64,000 nt of DNA, from NCBI RefSeq assembly GCF_010858045.1, contig NZ_JAAGVC010000011.1:86909-150908 (forward strand), given 5' to 3'. This stretch comes from Nocardia cyriacigeorgica (GTDB taxonomy: Bacteria > Actinomycetota > Actinomycetes > Mycobacteriales > Mycobacteriaceae). The position numbers and the translations under genes are program-made. This document shows positions 44,378-53,937 of the stretch, one piece after another (within the stretch, counting starts at the first letter, position 1; the number at the start of each line of letters is the position of its first letter). The notes under the pieces are model-generated. The model saw only the letters and a program-made list of their open reading frames with translations. It searched no databases and was not told where the DNA came from.

Positions 44378-46336
44378 ATGACCGAAACCACCGCCGATCA
44401 CCAGGACTCGTACCCGCCCAGCGCGGCATTCGCCGCCGCCGCGAACGCCGACGCCGAGATCTACCGCCGCGCCGAAGCCGATCGCGAGGGTTTCTGGGCC
44501 GAGCAGGCGCAGCGCCTGCACTGGCATGAGCCGTGGAGCCAGGTACTGGACTGGTCGGACGCTCCGGTCGCGAAATGGTTCGCCGACGGCAAGCTCAATG
44601 TCGCCTACAACTGCGTCGACCGGCACGTGCGCGACGGCCACGGCGACCAGATCGCCATCCACTGGGAAGGCGAGCCGGGCGATTCCCGCGCCATCACCTA
44701 CAACGACCTGCTCGCCGAGGTCAGCCGGGCGGCGAACTACCTGACCGAACTGGGTCTGGAGACCGGCGATCGGGTCGCCATCTATATGCCGATGATCCCC
44801 GAGGCCATCGTGTCGATGCTGGCCTGCGCGCGGCTCGGGCTCACCCATTCGGTGGTCTTCGCCGGGTTCTCCCCCTCGGCGCTGCGCCAGCGCGTCGACG
44901 ACGCGCGCGCCCGGCTGATCATCACCACCGACGGCCAGTGGCGGCGCGGCAAGCCCGCTCCGCTGAAGGAGGCGGTGGACGAGGCGCTCTACGCCAAGGG
45001 CGATGTCCCGCACAGCGTCGAACATGTGCTCGTCGTGCGCCGCACCAATGTCGAGGTGCCGTGGACCGAGGGCCGCGATCTGTGGTGGCACGAAACCGTC
45101 GCGAACGCCTCCCCCGAACACGAAGCCGAGGCCTTCGACGCCGAACACCCGCTGTTCATCCTCTACACCTCCGGCACCACCGGAAAACCCAAGGGCATCC
45201 TGCACACCTCCGGCGGCTACCTCACCCAGACCGCCTACACCCACCACTACGTCTTCGACCACAAACCCGGCGCCGACGTCTACTGGTGCACCGCCGACAT
45301 CGGCTGGGTCACCGGCCACAGCTACATCGTCTACGGCCCCCTCGCCAACCGCGCCACCCAGGTCGTCTACGAAGGCACACCGAACTTCCCCGATGAGCAC
45401 CGGCACTGGCAGATCATCGAAAAGTACGGCGTCACCATCTATTACACGGCGCCCACGCTCATCCGCACGTTCATGAAGTGGGGTCGCGAGATCCCCGACG
45501 CCCACGATCTGTCCTCGATCCGGGTGCTCGGCTCGGTCGGCGAACCGATCAACCCGGAAGCGTGGCGGTGGTACCGCGACGTCATCGGCTCCGGCAGCGC
45601 ACCCATCGTGGACACCTGGTGGCAGACCGAGACCGGGTCGATCATGATCTCCCCGCTGCCCGGCGTCACCGCTGCCAAACCCGGTGCGGCCATGACCCCG
45701 CTGCCCGGCATCTCGGCGAAAGTCGTCGATGAAGAGGGCAACATCGTCCGCCCGGCCGGCGATTCGGCCGTCGTCGGCTACCTCGTGCTCGACCAGCCGT
45801 GGCCGTCCATGCTGCGCGGCATCTGGGGCGATATGGAGCGCTACCAGGCCACCTATTGGCAGCGCTACGCCGAGCAGGGCTGGTATTTCGCCGGTGACGG
45901 GGCCAAACTCGACGCCGACGGCGACCTGTGGGTGCTCGGCCGCGTCGACGACGTCATGAACGTCTCCGGCCATCGCATCTCCACCGCCGAGGTGGAATCG
46001 GCCCTGGTCGGTCACGCCGGCGTGGCCGAAGCCGCCGTGGTCGGCGCCAGCGACGAGACCACCGGGCAGGGCATCGTGGCGTTCGTCATCCTCACCGCCG
46101 AAGCCACCGACACCGGCGCCGAACTGGTGAACGAACTCAAGGCAGAGGTGGCACGGGAAATCAGCCCGATCGCACGGCCACGCGAGATCCATGTGGTGCC
46201 GGAGCTGCCCAAGACCCGCAGCGGCAAGATCATGCGCCGACTGCTGCGCGACGTCGCCGAGGGCCGCGAACTCGGCGATACCTCGACGCTCGTCGACCCG
46301 AACGTCTTCGAAGCGATCCGGGCCTCGCGCGCCTGA
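44378..46336 (+). CDS. acs: Acetyl-coenzyme A synthetase
   Basis: Makes acetyl-CoA from acetate, ATP and CoA; 652 aa. Key motifs are YTSGTTGKPKGILHTSGGYL near 262, WWQTETGSIMISPLPG with the adenylate-binding TExG near 410, DGAKLDADGDLWVLGRVDDV, and the regulatory lysine in LPKTRSGKIMRR near 610, the site acetylated by Pat-type enzymes. AAGGAAGTGACGAG precedes ATG 44378. It corresponds to Rv3667. Third positions between about 45150 and 45390 are almost all C, unlike the flanks. Confidence 0.97.
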   Translation: MTETTADHQDSYPPSAAFAAAANADAEIYRRAEADREGFWAEQAQRLHWHEPWSQVLDWSDAPVAKWFADGKLNVAYNCVDRHVRDGHGDQIAIHWEGEPGDSRAITYNDLLAEVSRAANYLTELGLETGDRVAIYMPMIPEAIVSMLACARLGLTHSVVFAGFSPSALRQRVDDARARLIITTDGQWRRGKPAPLKEAVDEALYAKGDVPHSVEHVLVVRRTNVEVPWTEGRDLWWHETVANASPEHEAEAFDAEHPLFILYTSGTTGKPKGILHTSGGYLTQTAYTHHYVFDHKPGADVYWCTADIGWVTGHSYIVYGPLANRATQVVYEGTPNFPDEHRHWQIIEKYGVTIYYTAPTLIRTFMKWGREIPDAHDLSSIRVLGSVGEPINPEAWRWYRDVIGSGSAPIVDTWWQTETGSIMISPLPGVTAAKPGAAMTPLPGISAKVVDEEGNIVRPAGDSAVVGYLVLDQPWPSMLRGIWGDMERYQATYWQRYAEQGWYFAGDGAKLDADGDLWVLGRVDDVMNVSGHRISTAEVESALVGHAGVAEAAVVGASDETTGQGIVAFVILTAEATDTGAELVNELKAEVAREISPIARPREIHVVPELPKTRSGKIMRRLLRDVAEGRELGDTSTLVDPNVFEAIRASRA

Positions 46337-46368
46337 GCCGAACCGGCAGATTTCCGGCAGGGGCGGCA

Positions 46369-46407
46369 GGTTACGCCCGGTGGATTCGATTGTCACCGGG
46401 CGTAACC
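46369..46407 (+). terminator. Hairpin terminator after acs
   Basis: GGTTACGCCCGGTG (46369-46382) pairs perfectly with 46394-46407 across an 11-nt loop. Confidence 0.85.
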
Positions 46408-46523
46408 GTTAGAATTGCGTAAGGTGTGCCGGGAAGTCTGGTCGGCGCGTGGTCGTGTACGTCGAATCCCTCGCGGTTCGCCGCGCGTCTGCGGTCCCTG
46501 ACCGACCCGACGAGAGGTTTCCC

Positions 46524-47735
46524 GTGATCACAGCGGCGCGCTCGGAGCTGTCCAGGTATCTGCGCACCGAAACCGTCGGCGGCTCATTGCTTCTCATCGC
46601 GGCCGCGGTGGCGTTGCTGTGGGTGAACTCGCCGTGGGGCGCCGGCTACGAAACGATGACCGATGCGGTGCTGCCGATTCCACCGCTGCATCTGGAACTC
46701 ACGCTGGCCGACTGGACCAAGGACGGGCTGCTCGCGGTCTTCTTCTTCGTCGCGGGGCTCGAGCTCAAACGCGAACTCGTGGTCGGCGAGCTGGCCGACC
46801 GCAAGCGGGCCGCACTGCCGATCATCGCCGCCGTCGGCGGAGTGATCACACCGGCGATCATCGCCTACGTCATCGGATACGGCGTACCCGGCATGGACCG
46901 CGGCTGGGCCATCCCGGTCGCCACCGATATCGCGTTCGCGCTGGCGGTATTGGCCATGACCGGTTCCCGGATCCCCGCCAGCGCGCGGGTCTTCCTGCTG
47001 AGCCTGGCCGTGGTCGACGACCTGCTGGCCATCATCCTGATCGCGGTGCTGTTCACCGCGGGTCTTTCGCTGCTGTGGCTGCTCGCCGCGCTCGCCTGCT
47101 TCGCCGGCTGGTGGCTGGCCCAGCACCGGCGCATCCGCACTCCGCTGGTGTATCTGCCGCTTGCTCTCGTGGCCTGGTACGCGCTCCACGAGGCGGGTGT
47201 GCATCCGACGCTGGCCGGCGTCGGGATGGGACTATTGACGCGAGTCCGCAAAGATCCCGGCGAATCCGAAGCGCCTGCCACCCGATGGGAACACCAGGTC
47301 CAGCCGATCTCGGCGGGGCTGTGCGTGCCGCTGTTCGCGCTGTTCGCCTCCGGAGTCCCGTTGAATTCCAGCGTGTTCGGGCAATTGTTCACCGACCGCC
47401 TACCGCTGGCCATCATCGCCGGTCTGCTGCTGGGTAAGACCATCGGCATCATGGGCTGGAGCTGGGCGGCCATCCGGCTCGGCGTCGCCAAACGCCCCGC
47501 GCACCTCGGTTATCGCGATATGTTCGCCCTGTCGGTGCTCGGCGCGATCGGCTTCACCGTTAGCCTGCTCGTGGCGGAACTCGCGCTGGAGGACGAAACC
47601 GCCGTGGAATTGGCCAAGGCAGCGATCTTGGTGACCTCTATGGCAGCCTCACTGGCCGGTTCGGCGCTACTGTTGCGGCGTGGGCGTGTCCACCAGGCGC
47701 GGCGGGACGCGCGTGCGCTAGAACGAGAACAATGA
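46524..47735 (+). CDS. nhaA: Na+/H+ antiporter NhaA
   Basis: 403 aa with about 12 membrane segments. The NhaA transport-site aspartates lie in SLAVVDDLLAIILIAVLF near residue 155, and WAIPVATDIAFALAVLAM is the unwound TM4 region. FFFVAGLELKRELVVGEL is also diagnostic. The GTG at 46524 is used because GAGAGG lies 7-8 nt upstream, giving VITAARSELSRYL as N-terminus. It has no counterpart at this point in M. tuberculosis, so it is an insertion in the syntenic block. Confidence 0.93.
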   Translation: MITAARSELSRYLRTETVGGSLLLIAAAVALLWVNSPWGAGYETMTDAVLPIPPLHLELTLADWTKDGLLAVFFFVAGLELKRELVVGELADRKRAALPIIAAVGGVITPAIIAYVIGYGVPGMDRGWAIPVATDIAFALAVLAMTGSRIPASARVFLLSLAVVDDLLAIILIAVLFTAGLSLLWLLAALACFAGWWLAQHRRIRTPLVYLPLALVAWYALHEAGVHPTLAGVGMGLLTRVRKDPGESEAPATRWEHQVQPISAGLCVPLFALFASGVPLNSSVFGQLFTDRLPLAIIAGLLLGKTIGIMGWSWAAIRLGVAKRPAHLGYRDMFALSVLGAIGFTVSLLVAELALEDETAVELAKAAILVTSMAASLAGSALLLRRGRVHQARRDARALEREQ

Positions 47736-47763
47736 AGCCTGGACAGGGAGAAGGGTCGACCAA

Positions 47764-48303
47764 GTGAGTGTCACACAGGGCGGTAACGGACGCGACGCGC
47801 ATCGAGACGGCTCTCCGCACGACCCAGGACGCACCGTGACCGCGATCCCCCTGTCGGAGGTCGACCCGACCGCCTCGGCCAGCTTCGGCACCCTGGTGCG
47901 CGATGCCACCGAGCAGGTCTCCACGCTGGTGCGCGCCGAGGTCGAACTGGCCAAGGCCGAGGTCACCGGCGAGATCAAGAAGGGCCTGCAGGGCAGCGTC
48001 TTCTTCATCGTCGCGCTGACCATCCTGCTGTTCAGCAGCTTCTTCTTCTTTTTCGCGGTCGCGGAAACCCTCGACATCTGGCTGTACCGCTGGGCGGCGT
48101 TCTGGATCGTGTTCGCGCTGATGGTGATCGCGACGGCCACCTTCGCCTTCCTCGGCTACCGCAAGGTCAAGAAGCTGCGCGCGCCCGAGAAGACCATCGA
48201 CTCGCTCAAGCAGACCCGTTCGGTGCTGCCCAGCGGGCTCGGCGCGCACGGCAAGCACGAGCTGACCGCCGACAAGATCGCGATGGACAAGCCCGCCCGC
48301 TGA
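47764..48303 (+). CDS. Actinobacterial holin-X-like membrane protein
   Basis: 179 aa. A soluble N-terminus with VRDATEQVSTLVRAEVELAK (the phage holin 3_6-like amphipathic helix) precedes two membrane helices (SVFFIVALTILLFSSFFFFF and AAFWIVFALMVIATATFAFL) and a basic tail. Members occur widely in actinobacterial chromosomes and are not phage lysis genes; function is unknown. GTG 47764 follows GGGAGAAGGG. It corresponds to Rv3669. Confidence 0.8.
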   Translation: MSVTQGGNGRDAHRDGSPHDPGRTVTAIPLSEVDPTASASFGTLVRDATEQVSTLVRAEVELAKAEVTGEIKKGLQGSVFFIVALTILLFSSFFFFFAVAETLDIWLYRWAAFWIVFALMVIATATFAFLGYRKVKKLRAPEKTIDSLKQTRSVLPSGLGAHGKHELTADKIAMDKPAR

Positions 48304-48339
48304 GACACGCCCGGCCCTGGCCTACTACGCTCGGTCGGC

Positions 48340-49275
48340 GTGGCGTCGAACTTCCTGCCGGACCCGTCCAGCGTCCGTTATGAGGGTCCGTGGACCCATC
48401 GCGACGTTCACGCCAATGGCATCCGCTTCCACATCGTGGAGGCCGCGCCGGAACGCACGGACGCGCCGCTGGTGGTGCTGCTGCACGGATTCGCCGACTT
48501 CTGGTGGTCGTGGCGGCATCAGCTGACCGGGCTGTCGGAGCTCGGCTACCGCGCCGTCGCGGTGGATCTGCGCGGTTACGGCGACAGCGACAAGCCGCCA
48601 CGCGGCTACGACGGCTGGACCCTGGCCGGCGACATCGCTGGACTCATCCGCGCGCTCGGCCACACCGAGGCCACCCTGGTCGGACACGCCGACGGTGGCC
48701 TGGTGTGCTGGGCGACGGCGGTCATGCATCCGCGCCTGGTGCGGGCGATCGCGGTGATCGGATCCCCACATCCGGCCGCGCTCAAGAGCGCGATTCTGCG
48801 TGATCGGGCCCAGCGCTCGACCTGGCTGCCGAACTTTCTGCGCTATCAGCTACCCAGATACCCCGAACACCTGCTGACCAGGGGTGACGGCGCCGAGATC
48901 GAGCGCCTGATGCGCGAGCGGGTGGGTGCGTCCTGGTCCGGGAGCAGCGAATTCACCGACACCGCGCGCCGGATGCGCTCGGCCATCCAGATCCCCGGAG
49001 CGGCCCACTGCTCGCTGGAGTATCAGCGCTGGGCCTTCCGTAGCCAATGGCGGCCGGATGGCCGCCGGTTCATGGCGATCATGCGCAAACCCATCGACAT
49101 TCCGGTGTTGTCGATGCGTGGCGAGCAGGACCGCTACGTGCTCACCACGACGATCCATCGCGGCCATCGGCTCTCCCCCCGACGCACCGTCGTCACCATC
49201 CCCGGCGCGGGGCATTTCGCGCATCAGGAGAACCCGGAAGCGGTGACCACCGAGTTGGCGAAACTGCTGGGCTGA
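48340..49275 (+). CDS. ephE: EphE-like alpha/beta hydrolase (epoxide hydrolase type)
   Basis: 311 aa. HGFADFWWSW supplies the oxyanion HGxP-like region, the nucleophile is an aspartate in LVGHADGGLVCW near residue 112, and the late acid/histidine pair lies in RGEQDRYVL and GAGHFAHQE. An aspartate nucleophile is the mark of epoxide hydrolases and haloalkane dehalogenases. The lid tyrosines that activate the epoxide were not both identified, so the activity is provisional. It corresponds to Rv3670. GTG 48340 is the start. Confidence 0.83.
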   Translation: MASNFLPDPSSVRYEGPWTHRDVHANGIRFHIVEAAPERTDAPLVVLLHGFADFWWSWRHQLTGLSELGYRAVAVDLRGYGDSDKPPRGYDGWTLAGDIAGLIRALGHTEATLVGHADGGLVCWATAVMHPRLVRAIAVIGSPHPAALKSAILRDRAQRSTWLPNFLRYQLPRYPEHLLTRGDGAEIERLMRERVGASWSGSSEFTDTARRMRSAIQIPGAAHCSLEYQRWAFRSQWRPDGRRFMAIMRKPIDIPVLSMRGEQDRYVLTTTIHRGHRLSPRRTVVTIPGAGHFAHQENPEAVTTELAKLLG

Positions 49276-49283
49276 GGGCGGAC

Positions 49284-49313
49284 GTGCCCGGCAGCACCGT
49301 CGCCGCCGGGCAC
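49284..49313. terminator. Hairpin between ephE and marP
   Basis: GTGCCCGGC (49284-49292) pairs with GCCGGGCAC (49305-49313); it lies between convergent genes. Confidence 0.7.
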
Positions 49314-49321
49314 TACGTCGA

Positions 49322-50515
49322 TCAACTCAGCACGCAGGGACCCGTCGCGACCGCCGATTGCGATGCGTCCGCCGCGTCGAGCTGGCGGCGGACCTCCTGC
49401 AGGGTGAGCACATAGCCGGTGTCGTCATCGGTGACGGCCGCGCCGAACACCACGCCGAGCACATTGCCCTCGGTATCCACCAGCGGCCCACCGGAATTGC
49501 CCGCCCGCACCTGACCGCGCACGGTGTACACCTCGCGCTCGATGGTGCCGTCGCGGTAGATGGTCGGGCCGGTCAGATCCAGCGTCTCGCGGACGCGGGC
49601 CGCGCTCGCGGTGTAGCGCCCGCCGCCCGGATAGCCGAGCACGATCGCGCTGTCGCCCGAGCGGGCCGGAGCCGCGGCCTCCGGGATCTCCGGAGCGGTG
49701 AGACCGGGGACCGACAGCACCGCCACGTCGGTGGACGGATCGAACAGCACCACTTCCGCTTCCAGCGGGCCGGTGGCGGTATCCACGGTGACGCTGGTGG
49801 TGCCCGCGACGACGTGCGCGTTGGTCATCACCCGCTCCGGCGAGATGACGAAGCCCGAACCCTCCAGCGCCCGCTGGCAACTCGGCGCGACACCGCGGAT
49901 GCGCAGCACGCTCTGCTGCAGCCTGGCGGCCACCGGGCTGCTCAGCACGCTCGGGTCCGGCGGTTCGACGGCGGCGATCGGCGCGCGGCCGAACGGCCCG
50001 ATGACGTCCGGCAGGCCCGAGGTGTTCAGCAACTTGGAGAACTCGTTGGGCAGCTTGCGCAGCCAGTTCGGCGCCACATCGTTGACGTCGGCCAGCACCC
50101 GCGAACCATTGATCGCGGTCGCGATGGCCGGCTGCGAGGAGGTGGCCAACGGCAAGGCCAGCAGCCACGCCGTCACCAGCACGGCCACCGCCTGCAGCAC
50201 CGCCCCCACGACGCTGTCGACGGTGCGGGTGAAGGTATGGCGCATCCCGCCCCGCGCGGCGCGCCCGAGCACCATGCCCGCGACCTCGCCGACGATCACC
50301 AGCACCACGATCAGCAGCACGCCGGCCAGTACCCGGCTGCGGCCCTCACCGATGTGGATCAGGATGTGCGGAGCGATCAAGATGCCCGCGACGGCGCCGA
50401 GCACCACGCCGAGGAAGGCCAGCGCCGAGGCGACCGCACCCTGACGCCAGCCCGACGAGGCGGCCAGCAGCGCCAGGATGACGACCGCGATATCGAGCCA
50501 GGTCGATGCGCTCAC
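49322..50515 (-). CDS. marP: Membrane-anchored serine protease MarP
   Basis: 397 aa. A CvpA-like N-terminal half with four membrane segments (residues 1-130) is followed by an extracytoplasmic chymotrypsin-fold protease. The triad is histidine in TNAHVVAG near 235, aspartate in DPSTDVAVL near 264 and serine in GNSGGPLVD near 343. In M. tuberculosis (Rv3671c) it protects the cytoplasm at acid pH and cleaves the peptidoglycan hydrolase RipA. GTG 50515 overlaps the Nudix stop (GTGA). It is the last gene of the nth-thioredoxin-Nudix-marP operon. Confidence 0.92.
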   Translation of the reverse strand: MSASTWLDIAVVILALLAASSGWRQGAVASALAFLGVVLGAVAGILIAPHILIHIGEGRSRVLAGVLLIVVLVIVGEVAGMVLGRAARGGMRHTFTRTVDSVVGAVLQAVAVLVTAWLLALPLATSSQPAIATAINGSRVLADVNDVAPNWLRKLPNEFSKLLNTSGLPDVIGPFGRAPIAAVEPPDPSVLSSPVAARLQQSVLRIRGVAPSCQRALEGSGFVISPERVMTNAHVVAGTTSVTVDTATGPLEAEVVLFDPSTDVAVLSVPGLTAPEIPEAAAPARSGDSAIVLGYPGGGRYTASAARVRETLDLTGPTIYRDGTIEREVYTVRGQVRAGNSGGPLVDTEGNVLGVVFGAAVTDDDTGYVLTLQEVRRQLDAADASQSAVATGPCVLS

Positions 50516-51213
50516 AGCGTCATCCCCACCGCGGCCAGTGAGCTCTCCAGATCACGCACGTCGGTGCGGTCCCATTCCCGTTCCCAGCCGAGCGTGCTGA
50601 ACAGTCCGGCGAGGATTCCTCCGGTGAAGCCCCACACCAGCATCCCGTCCACCTGGAAGGCCGGGCTCTGGTAGCCGAGGCTGCCACGGACCAGGAACCG
50701 GTTCGCCGGATCGAGCAGATCGGACAACGACACGCGCACCACCCGTTCGGTTTCACTCTGGTCGACCACGCGCACCTCGCTCGGCGTGCGCCAATACGCC
50801 ACCACCGGTGTCACATCGAACCGGGACGGCGGCACGAACAATTTCGGCAGCACCGCGACCGGCTCGACGCCGTCGCGGTCCAGTCCGGTTTCCTCCCAGG
50901 CCTCGCGCAGCGCGGTATCGATCGGACCGGTGTCACCGGGATCGACCGCGCCGCCGGGGAAGGCGACCTGCCCTCGATGCTGGCGCATGGTAGAGGCCCG
51001 CTGGGTCAGCAGCACCTCGGCGTCGGCCGGTAGGCCACCGGGTGCGTCCGGGTCCGGCGCCGGGGAACCGCCGAACAGCACCAGCACCGCGGCCTGGCGC
51101 GGTTCGGACGTCAGCGTCATCACCCGGCGCAGCGCACGCGCCTTGGACAGGGTGTCGGAGAAGTCGGCGTGGGCCTGGGTGGCGCCGGCGAGCCAGGGCG
51201 GAATGTCGGTCAT
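50512..51213 (-). CDS. Nudix hydrolase, CoA pyrophosphatase-like
   Basis: 233 aa. The Nudix box GGAVDPGDTGPIDTALREAW continuing EETGL is intact (G-x5-E region, REAxEE). The preceding LLTQRASTMRQHRGQVAFPG matches the UPF0035/NudL motif of CoA pyrophosphatases. It overlaps the thioredoxin gene upstream (ATGA) and marP downstream. It corresponds to Rv3672c. Confidence 0.88.
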   Translation of the reverse strand: MTDIPPWLAGATQAHADFSDTLSKARALRRVMTLTSEPRQAAVLVLFGGSPAPDPDAPGGLPADAEVLLTQRASTMRQHRGQVAFPGGAVDPGDTGPIDTALREAWEETGLDRDGVEPVAVLPKLFVPPSRFDVTPVVAYWRTPSEVRVVDQSETERVVRVSLSDLLDPANRFLVRGSLGYQSPAFQVDGMLVWGFTGGILAGLFSTLGWEREWDRTDVRDLESSLAAVGMTL

Positions 51214-51872
51214 GCGGTAACTCCCAGCGCCCCGGAAACGGTGTCGGCGATGTCGTCGACATCGTGGAACGGGCGGGCGACGTACTCGGCGATCGATCCG
51301 TCCGGCCGGATCAGCACGGTGATGGGCAGCGCGTTCGGCGCGCCCGCGGCGGCGCGCACGGCGGCGTCCGGGTCCTCGACGCCCGGCATGGTCAGCGGCG
51401 CCCGGCCCGCGCCGCGCTGCTCGTCGTTCAATGCGGCGAGCATGGCGAGGGCCTTGTTCTCGGCGGGATCGCTGTGCACGGTCAGCACCGTCACCGCCGG
51501 GCCCACCCGGTTCGCGTACTCCTGCAGGACGGGCAGCTCGGTGCGGCACGGCTCGCACCAGTAGGCCCACAGATTCAGTACCGCGGGCTTGCCGGCGAGT
51601 GCGGCGGCGAGGTCGACGGGCTTACCGTCGGCCAGGCAGGTCAGCGAGAGCCCGGCGAGTGGGCCCGAACCCACCGCACCGTCGACCGGACGAGGGCATT
51701 CGGTGAGCCCGGCGGCCGCGCGCTGCTGCGGATCGACACGTGCTGCCGCGGTGACCCGCTCCCCGCCGGGGGTGGAATCGTCGTCACCGCGCGGCCACAG
51801 CGCGACGGCCAGCGCGACCGCGACGATCAGGGCCGACAGCACCCAGCGCCAGACGACGGGAACTCGGCTCAC
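51210..51872 (-). CDS. Membrane-anchored TlpA/ResA-like thioredoxin
   Basis: 220 aa. The N-terminal anchor [20 protein letters not shown] is followed by an extracytoplasmic thioredoxin fold with the active site [13 protein letters not shown] near residue 110 and a cis-proline region [11 protein letters not shown]. An extra cysteine pair (TECPRP, SLTCLAD) could form a structural disulfide. GTG 51872 overlaps the nth stop. It corresponds to Rv3673c. Confidence 0.88.
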   Translation of the reverse strand: MSRVPVVWRWVLSALIVAVALAVALWPRGDDDSTPGGERVTAAARVDPQQRAAAGLTECPRPVDGAVGSGPLAGLSLTCLADGKPVDLAAALAGKPAVLNLWAYWCEPCRTELPVLQEYANRVGPAVTVLTVHSDPAENKALAMLAALNDEQRGAGRAPLTMPGVEDPDAAVRAAAGAPNALPITVLIRPDGSIAEYVARPFHDVDDIADTVSGALGVTA

Positions 51873-52702
51873 CGGCCCACCAGCTCGAGCAGATGCTCCG
51901 CTTCCGGCCCCTTCACCAGCTCGGCGGCGGCATCCGGATCGGTGGGCCCGATCCCGAACGAAGGACAATCCTTGGCCAGCAGGCACACTCCGCACGCGGG
52001 TTTGCGCGAATGGCAGACCCGGCGTCCGTGGAAGATCACCCGATGGGACAGCAGTGTCCACTCCTTGCGCTCGATCAGCTCGCCGACGGCCTGTTCGACC
52101 TTGACCGGATCCTCTTCGGCCGTCCATCCCCAGCGGCGCACCAGCCGGCCGAAGTGGGTGTCGACGGTGATACCCGGCACCCCGAACGCGTTGCCGAGGA
52201 TGACGTTGGCAGTCTTGCGCCCGATGCCCGGCAACTTGACGAGTTCGTCCATGGTGTGAGGCAACTCACCATCGAAATTTTCCAGCAGGGCTTGCCCGAG
52301 GCCGATGAGCGCGTTCGCCTTGTTCCGGTAGAAGCCGGTGGGGCGGATGTATTCCTCGAGTTCGGCGCGATTGGCCTCGGCGTATGCGCGCGCGTCAGGG
52401 TACTTGGCAAAAAGCGCGGGGGTGGTGAGGTTCACTCGCACGTCGGTGCACTGGGCGGACAAGATCGTCGCGACGGCCAATTCCAGCGGCGTGGTGAAAT
52501 CCAATTCGCAATGCGCGTCCGGAAAAGCCAGCGCCAGTTTCCGGTTCATCCGGCGCGCGCGGCGGACGAGACCCAGCCGGGTTTCCGCCGGTCGAGTGCG
52601 GGTTTTCGACTTCGGCGCGCCGTCTGCCGCCTGGACAGGATCAGCCGCCGCGGCGGTGGCCGAAGGCCCGATCCCGGCCGCGGATGAGGGGGAGACACGC
52701 AC
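51869..52702 (-). CDS. nth: Endonuclease III (DNA glycosylase/AP lyase)
   Basis: 277 aa. Helix-hairpin-helix [18 protein letters not shown] with the catalytic lysine, the catalytic aspartate in [13 protein letters not shown], and the 4Fe-4S cluster C-x6-C-x2-C-x5-C in [17 protein letters not shown]. The first 50 residues are an Ala/Pro-rich extension absent from E. coli Nth. GTG 52702 was chosen for GGTGG just upstream; the exact start is uncertain because longer frames are open. First gene of a four-gene operon in which every junction overlaps by 4 nt. Confidence 0.92.
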   Translation of the reverse strand: MRVSPSSAAGIGPSATAAAADPVQAADGAPKSKTRTRPAETRLGLVRRARRMNRKLALAFPDAHCELDFTTPLELAVATILSAQCTDVRVNLTTPALFAKYPDARAYAEANRAELEEYIRPTGFYRNKANALIGLGQALLENFDGELPHTMDELVKLPGIGRKTANVILGNAFGVPGITVDTHFGRLVRRWGWTAEEDPVKVEQAVGELIERKEWTLLSHRVIFHGRRVCHSRKPACGVCLLAKDCPSFGIGPTDPDAAAELVKGPEAEHLLELVGR

Positions 52703-52793
52703 CCGTCCACCATACGGAACCCACCGACATCGTTGCCGTCCCAGATCCGGTGCCGTGTTCCATCTGAGACCTGGACAGTGTTTACTGCTCGGC

Positions 52794-53036
52794 ATGCAAG
52801 GACTCGCTGTGGTGCTCTTCCCAGTGGCGTTGATGCTGTTCGCCCTGGGCATGGAGCGGGTCGAGAACCGGCTCCGCAAACTTCTCGAACCCGACGAAGA
52901 AGTTCAGCTGTACTTGGACAAGGCGAGCAACGCCGAGGTGAAAGAGCTGACGAAGCTCGGTCTGCCGGCGGCGGTGGCTCGTATGCGCAGGCGCCGCTCC
53001 CGCGCCGAGGAAATGGACATCGCCCGGGCCAGCTGA
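52794..53036 (+). CDS. Small membrane protein (Rv3675-like)
   Basis: 80 aa: one N-terminal membrane helix ([17 protein letters not shown]) followed by a charged amphipathic helix [20 protein letters not shown] and an Arg-rich segment [12 protein letters not shown]. Function unknown. TTTACT at 52781-52786 lies 7 nt before the ATG, so it may be leaderless. It sits directly upstream of crp on the same strand, as in M. tuberculosis. Confidence 0.75.
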   Translation: MQGLAVVLFPVALMLFALGMERVENRLRKLLEPDEEVQLYLDKASNAEVKELTKLGLPAAVARMRRRRSRAEEMDIARAS

Positions 53037-53078
53037 GCCCGCGCGATGCGGAATTCACGCCACGCAATCCGGCCGTTA

Positions 53079-53094
53079 CGTGGTGTCTGTCACT
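53079..53094 (+). promoter_or_regulatory. CRP-like half-site pair upstream of crp
   Basis: CGTGGTGTCTGTCACT keeps GTG-N8-CAC, the invariant part of the TGTGA-N6-TCACA site, about 90 bp before the crp start. It may serve autoregulation. Confidence 0.4.
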
Positions 53095-53180
53095 ACGCGC
53101 CGTGAATGCCGCGTAGACTGCACTGTCGGCCGACCCACTTCGGTCCAGGACTACAGCCATTTCCCATAAGGAGCACATTC

Positions 53181-53855
53181 GTGGACGAGGCCCTCGCCAG
53201 AGCAGGCATCTTCCAAGGCGTAGAGCCCACCGCGGTGGCGGCGCTCGCCAAACAACTGCAGCCCGTGGATTTCCCGCGCGGCCATGTCATCTTCAACGAG
53301 GGTGAGCCCGGCGATCGGCTGTACATCATCACGTCCGGCAAGGTGAAGATCGGTCGCCGTTCCCCGGACGGCCGGGAGAACCTGCTGACCATCATGGGCC
53401 CGTCGGACATGTTCGGCGAGCTGTCGATCTTCGACCCCGGTCCGCGCACCTCGACCGCGACCACGGTCACCGAGGTCCGCGCGGTCACCATGGATCGCGA
53501 GGCGCTCAAGTCCTGGATCGACCAGCGACCCGAGATCGCCGAGCAGTTGCTGCGCGTGCTGGCCCGCCGCCTGCGCCGCACCAACAACAACCTCGCCGAT
53601 CTCATCTTCACCGACGTCCCGGGTCGAGTCGCGAAGGCGCTGCTGCAGCTCGCCCAGCGTTTCGGCACCCAGGAGGCCGGTGCGCTCCGGGTCACCCACG
53701 ACCTCACCCAGGAAGAGATCGCCCAGCTGGTCGGCGCCTCGCGCGAGACCGTGAACAAGGCGCTCGCCGACTTCGCGCATCGCGGCTGGCTGCGGCTAGA
53801 GGGCAAGAGCGTGCTGATCTCCGACTCCGAGCGCCTGGCCCGGCGCGCGCGCTGA
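53181..53855 (+). CDS. crp: cAMP receptor protein (CRP/GlxR type)
   Basis: 224 aa, the length of Rv3676. The cyclic-nucleotide domain contains [20 protein letters not shown] and the phosphate-binding cassette [17 protein letters not shown] (FGE-x-S-x-D-x-RT). The C-terminal helix-turn-helix is [26 protein letters not shown] (53168-53173) serves GTG 53181. Candidate targets in this window are the Ms1-like RNA, crp and whiB4. The cyclase gene that neighbours holB in M. tuberculosis is not present here. Confidence 0.96.
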   Translation: MDEALARAGIFQGVEPTAVAALAKQLQPVDFPRGHVIFNEGEPGDRLYIITSGKVKIGRRSPDGRENLLTIMGPSDMFGELSIFDPGPRTSTATTVTEVRAVTMDREALKSWIDQRPEIAEQLLRVLARRLRRTNNNLADLIFTDVPGRVAKALLQLAQRFGTQEAGALRVTHDLTQEEIAQLVGASRETVNKALADFAHRGWLRLEGKSVLISDSERLARRAR

Positions 53856-53876
53856 TCTCGCGCACAGCTAGCTGAT

Positions 53877-53918
53877 CGTTCGAGGCCCGGCCGCCACTCG
53901 CGGACCGGGCCTCGAACG
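53877..53918. terminator. Hairpin terminator after crp
   Basis: CGTTCGAGGCCCGG (53877-53890) pairs perfectly with 53905-53918 over 14 bp; it serves the convergent crp and MBL genes. Confidence 0.85.
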
Positions 53919-53937
53919 TTGTGCGCCGCAGCTGTCG

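Noticed and set aside
47764..48303. Phage remnant suggested by the holin-like protein
   Set aside because: Holin-X-like genes are normal chromosomal genes at this place in the order; no other phage gene is near.
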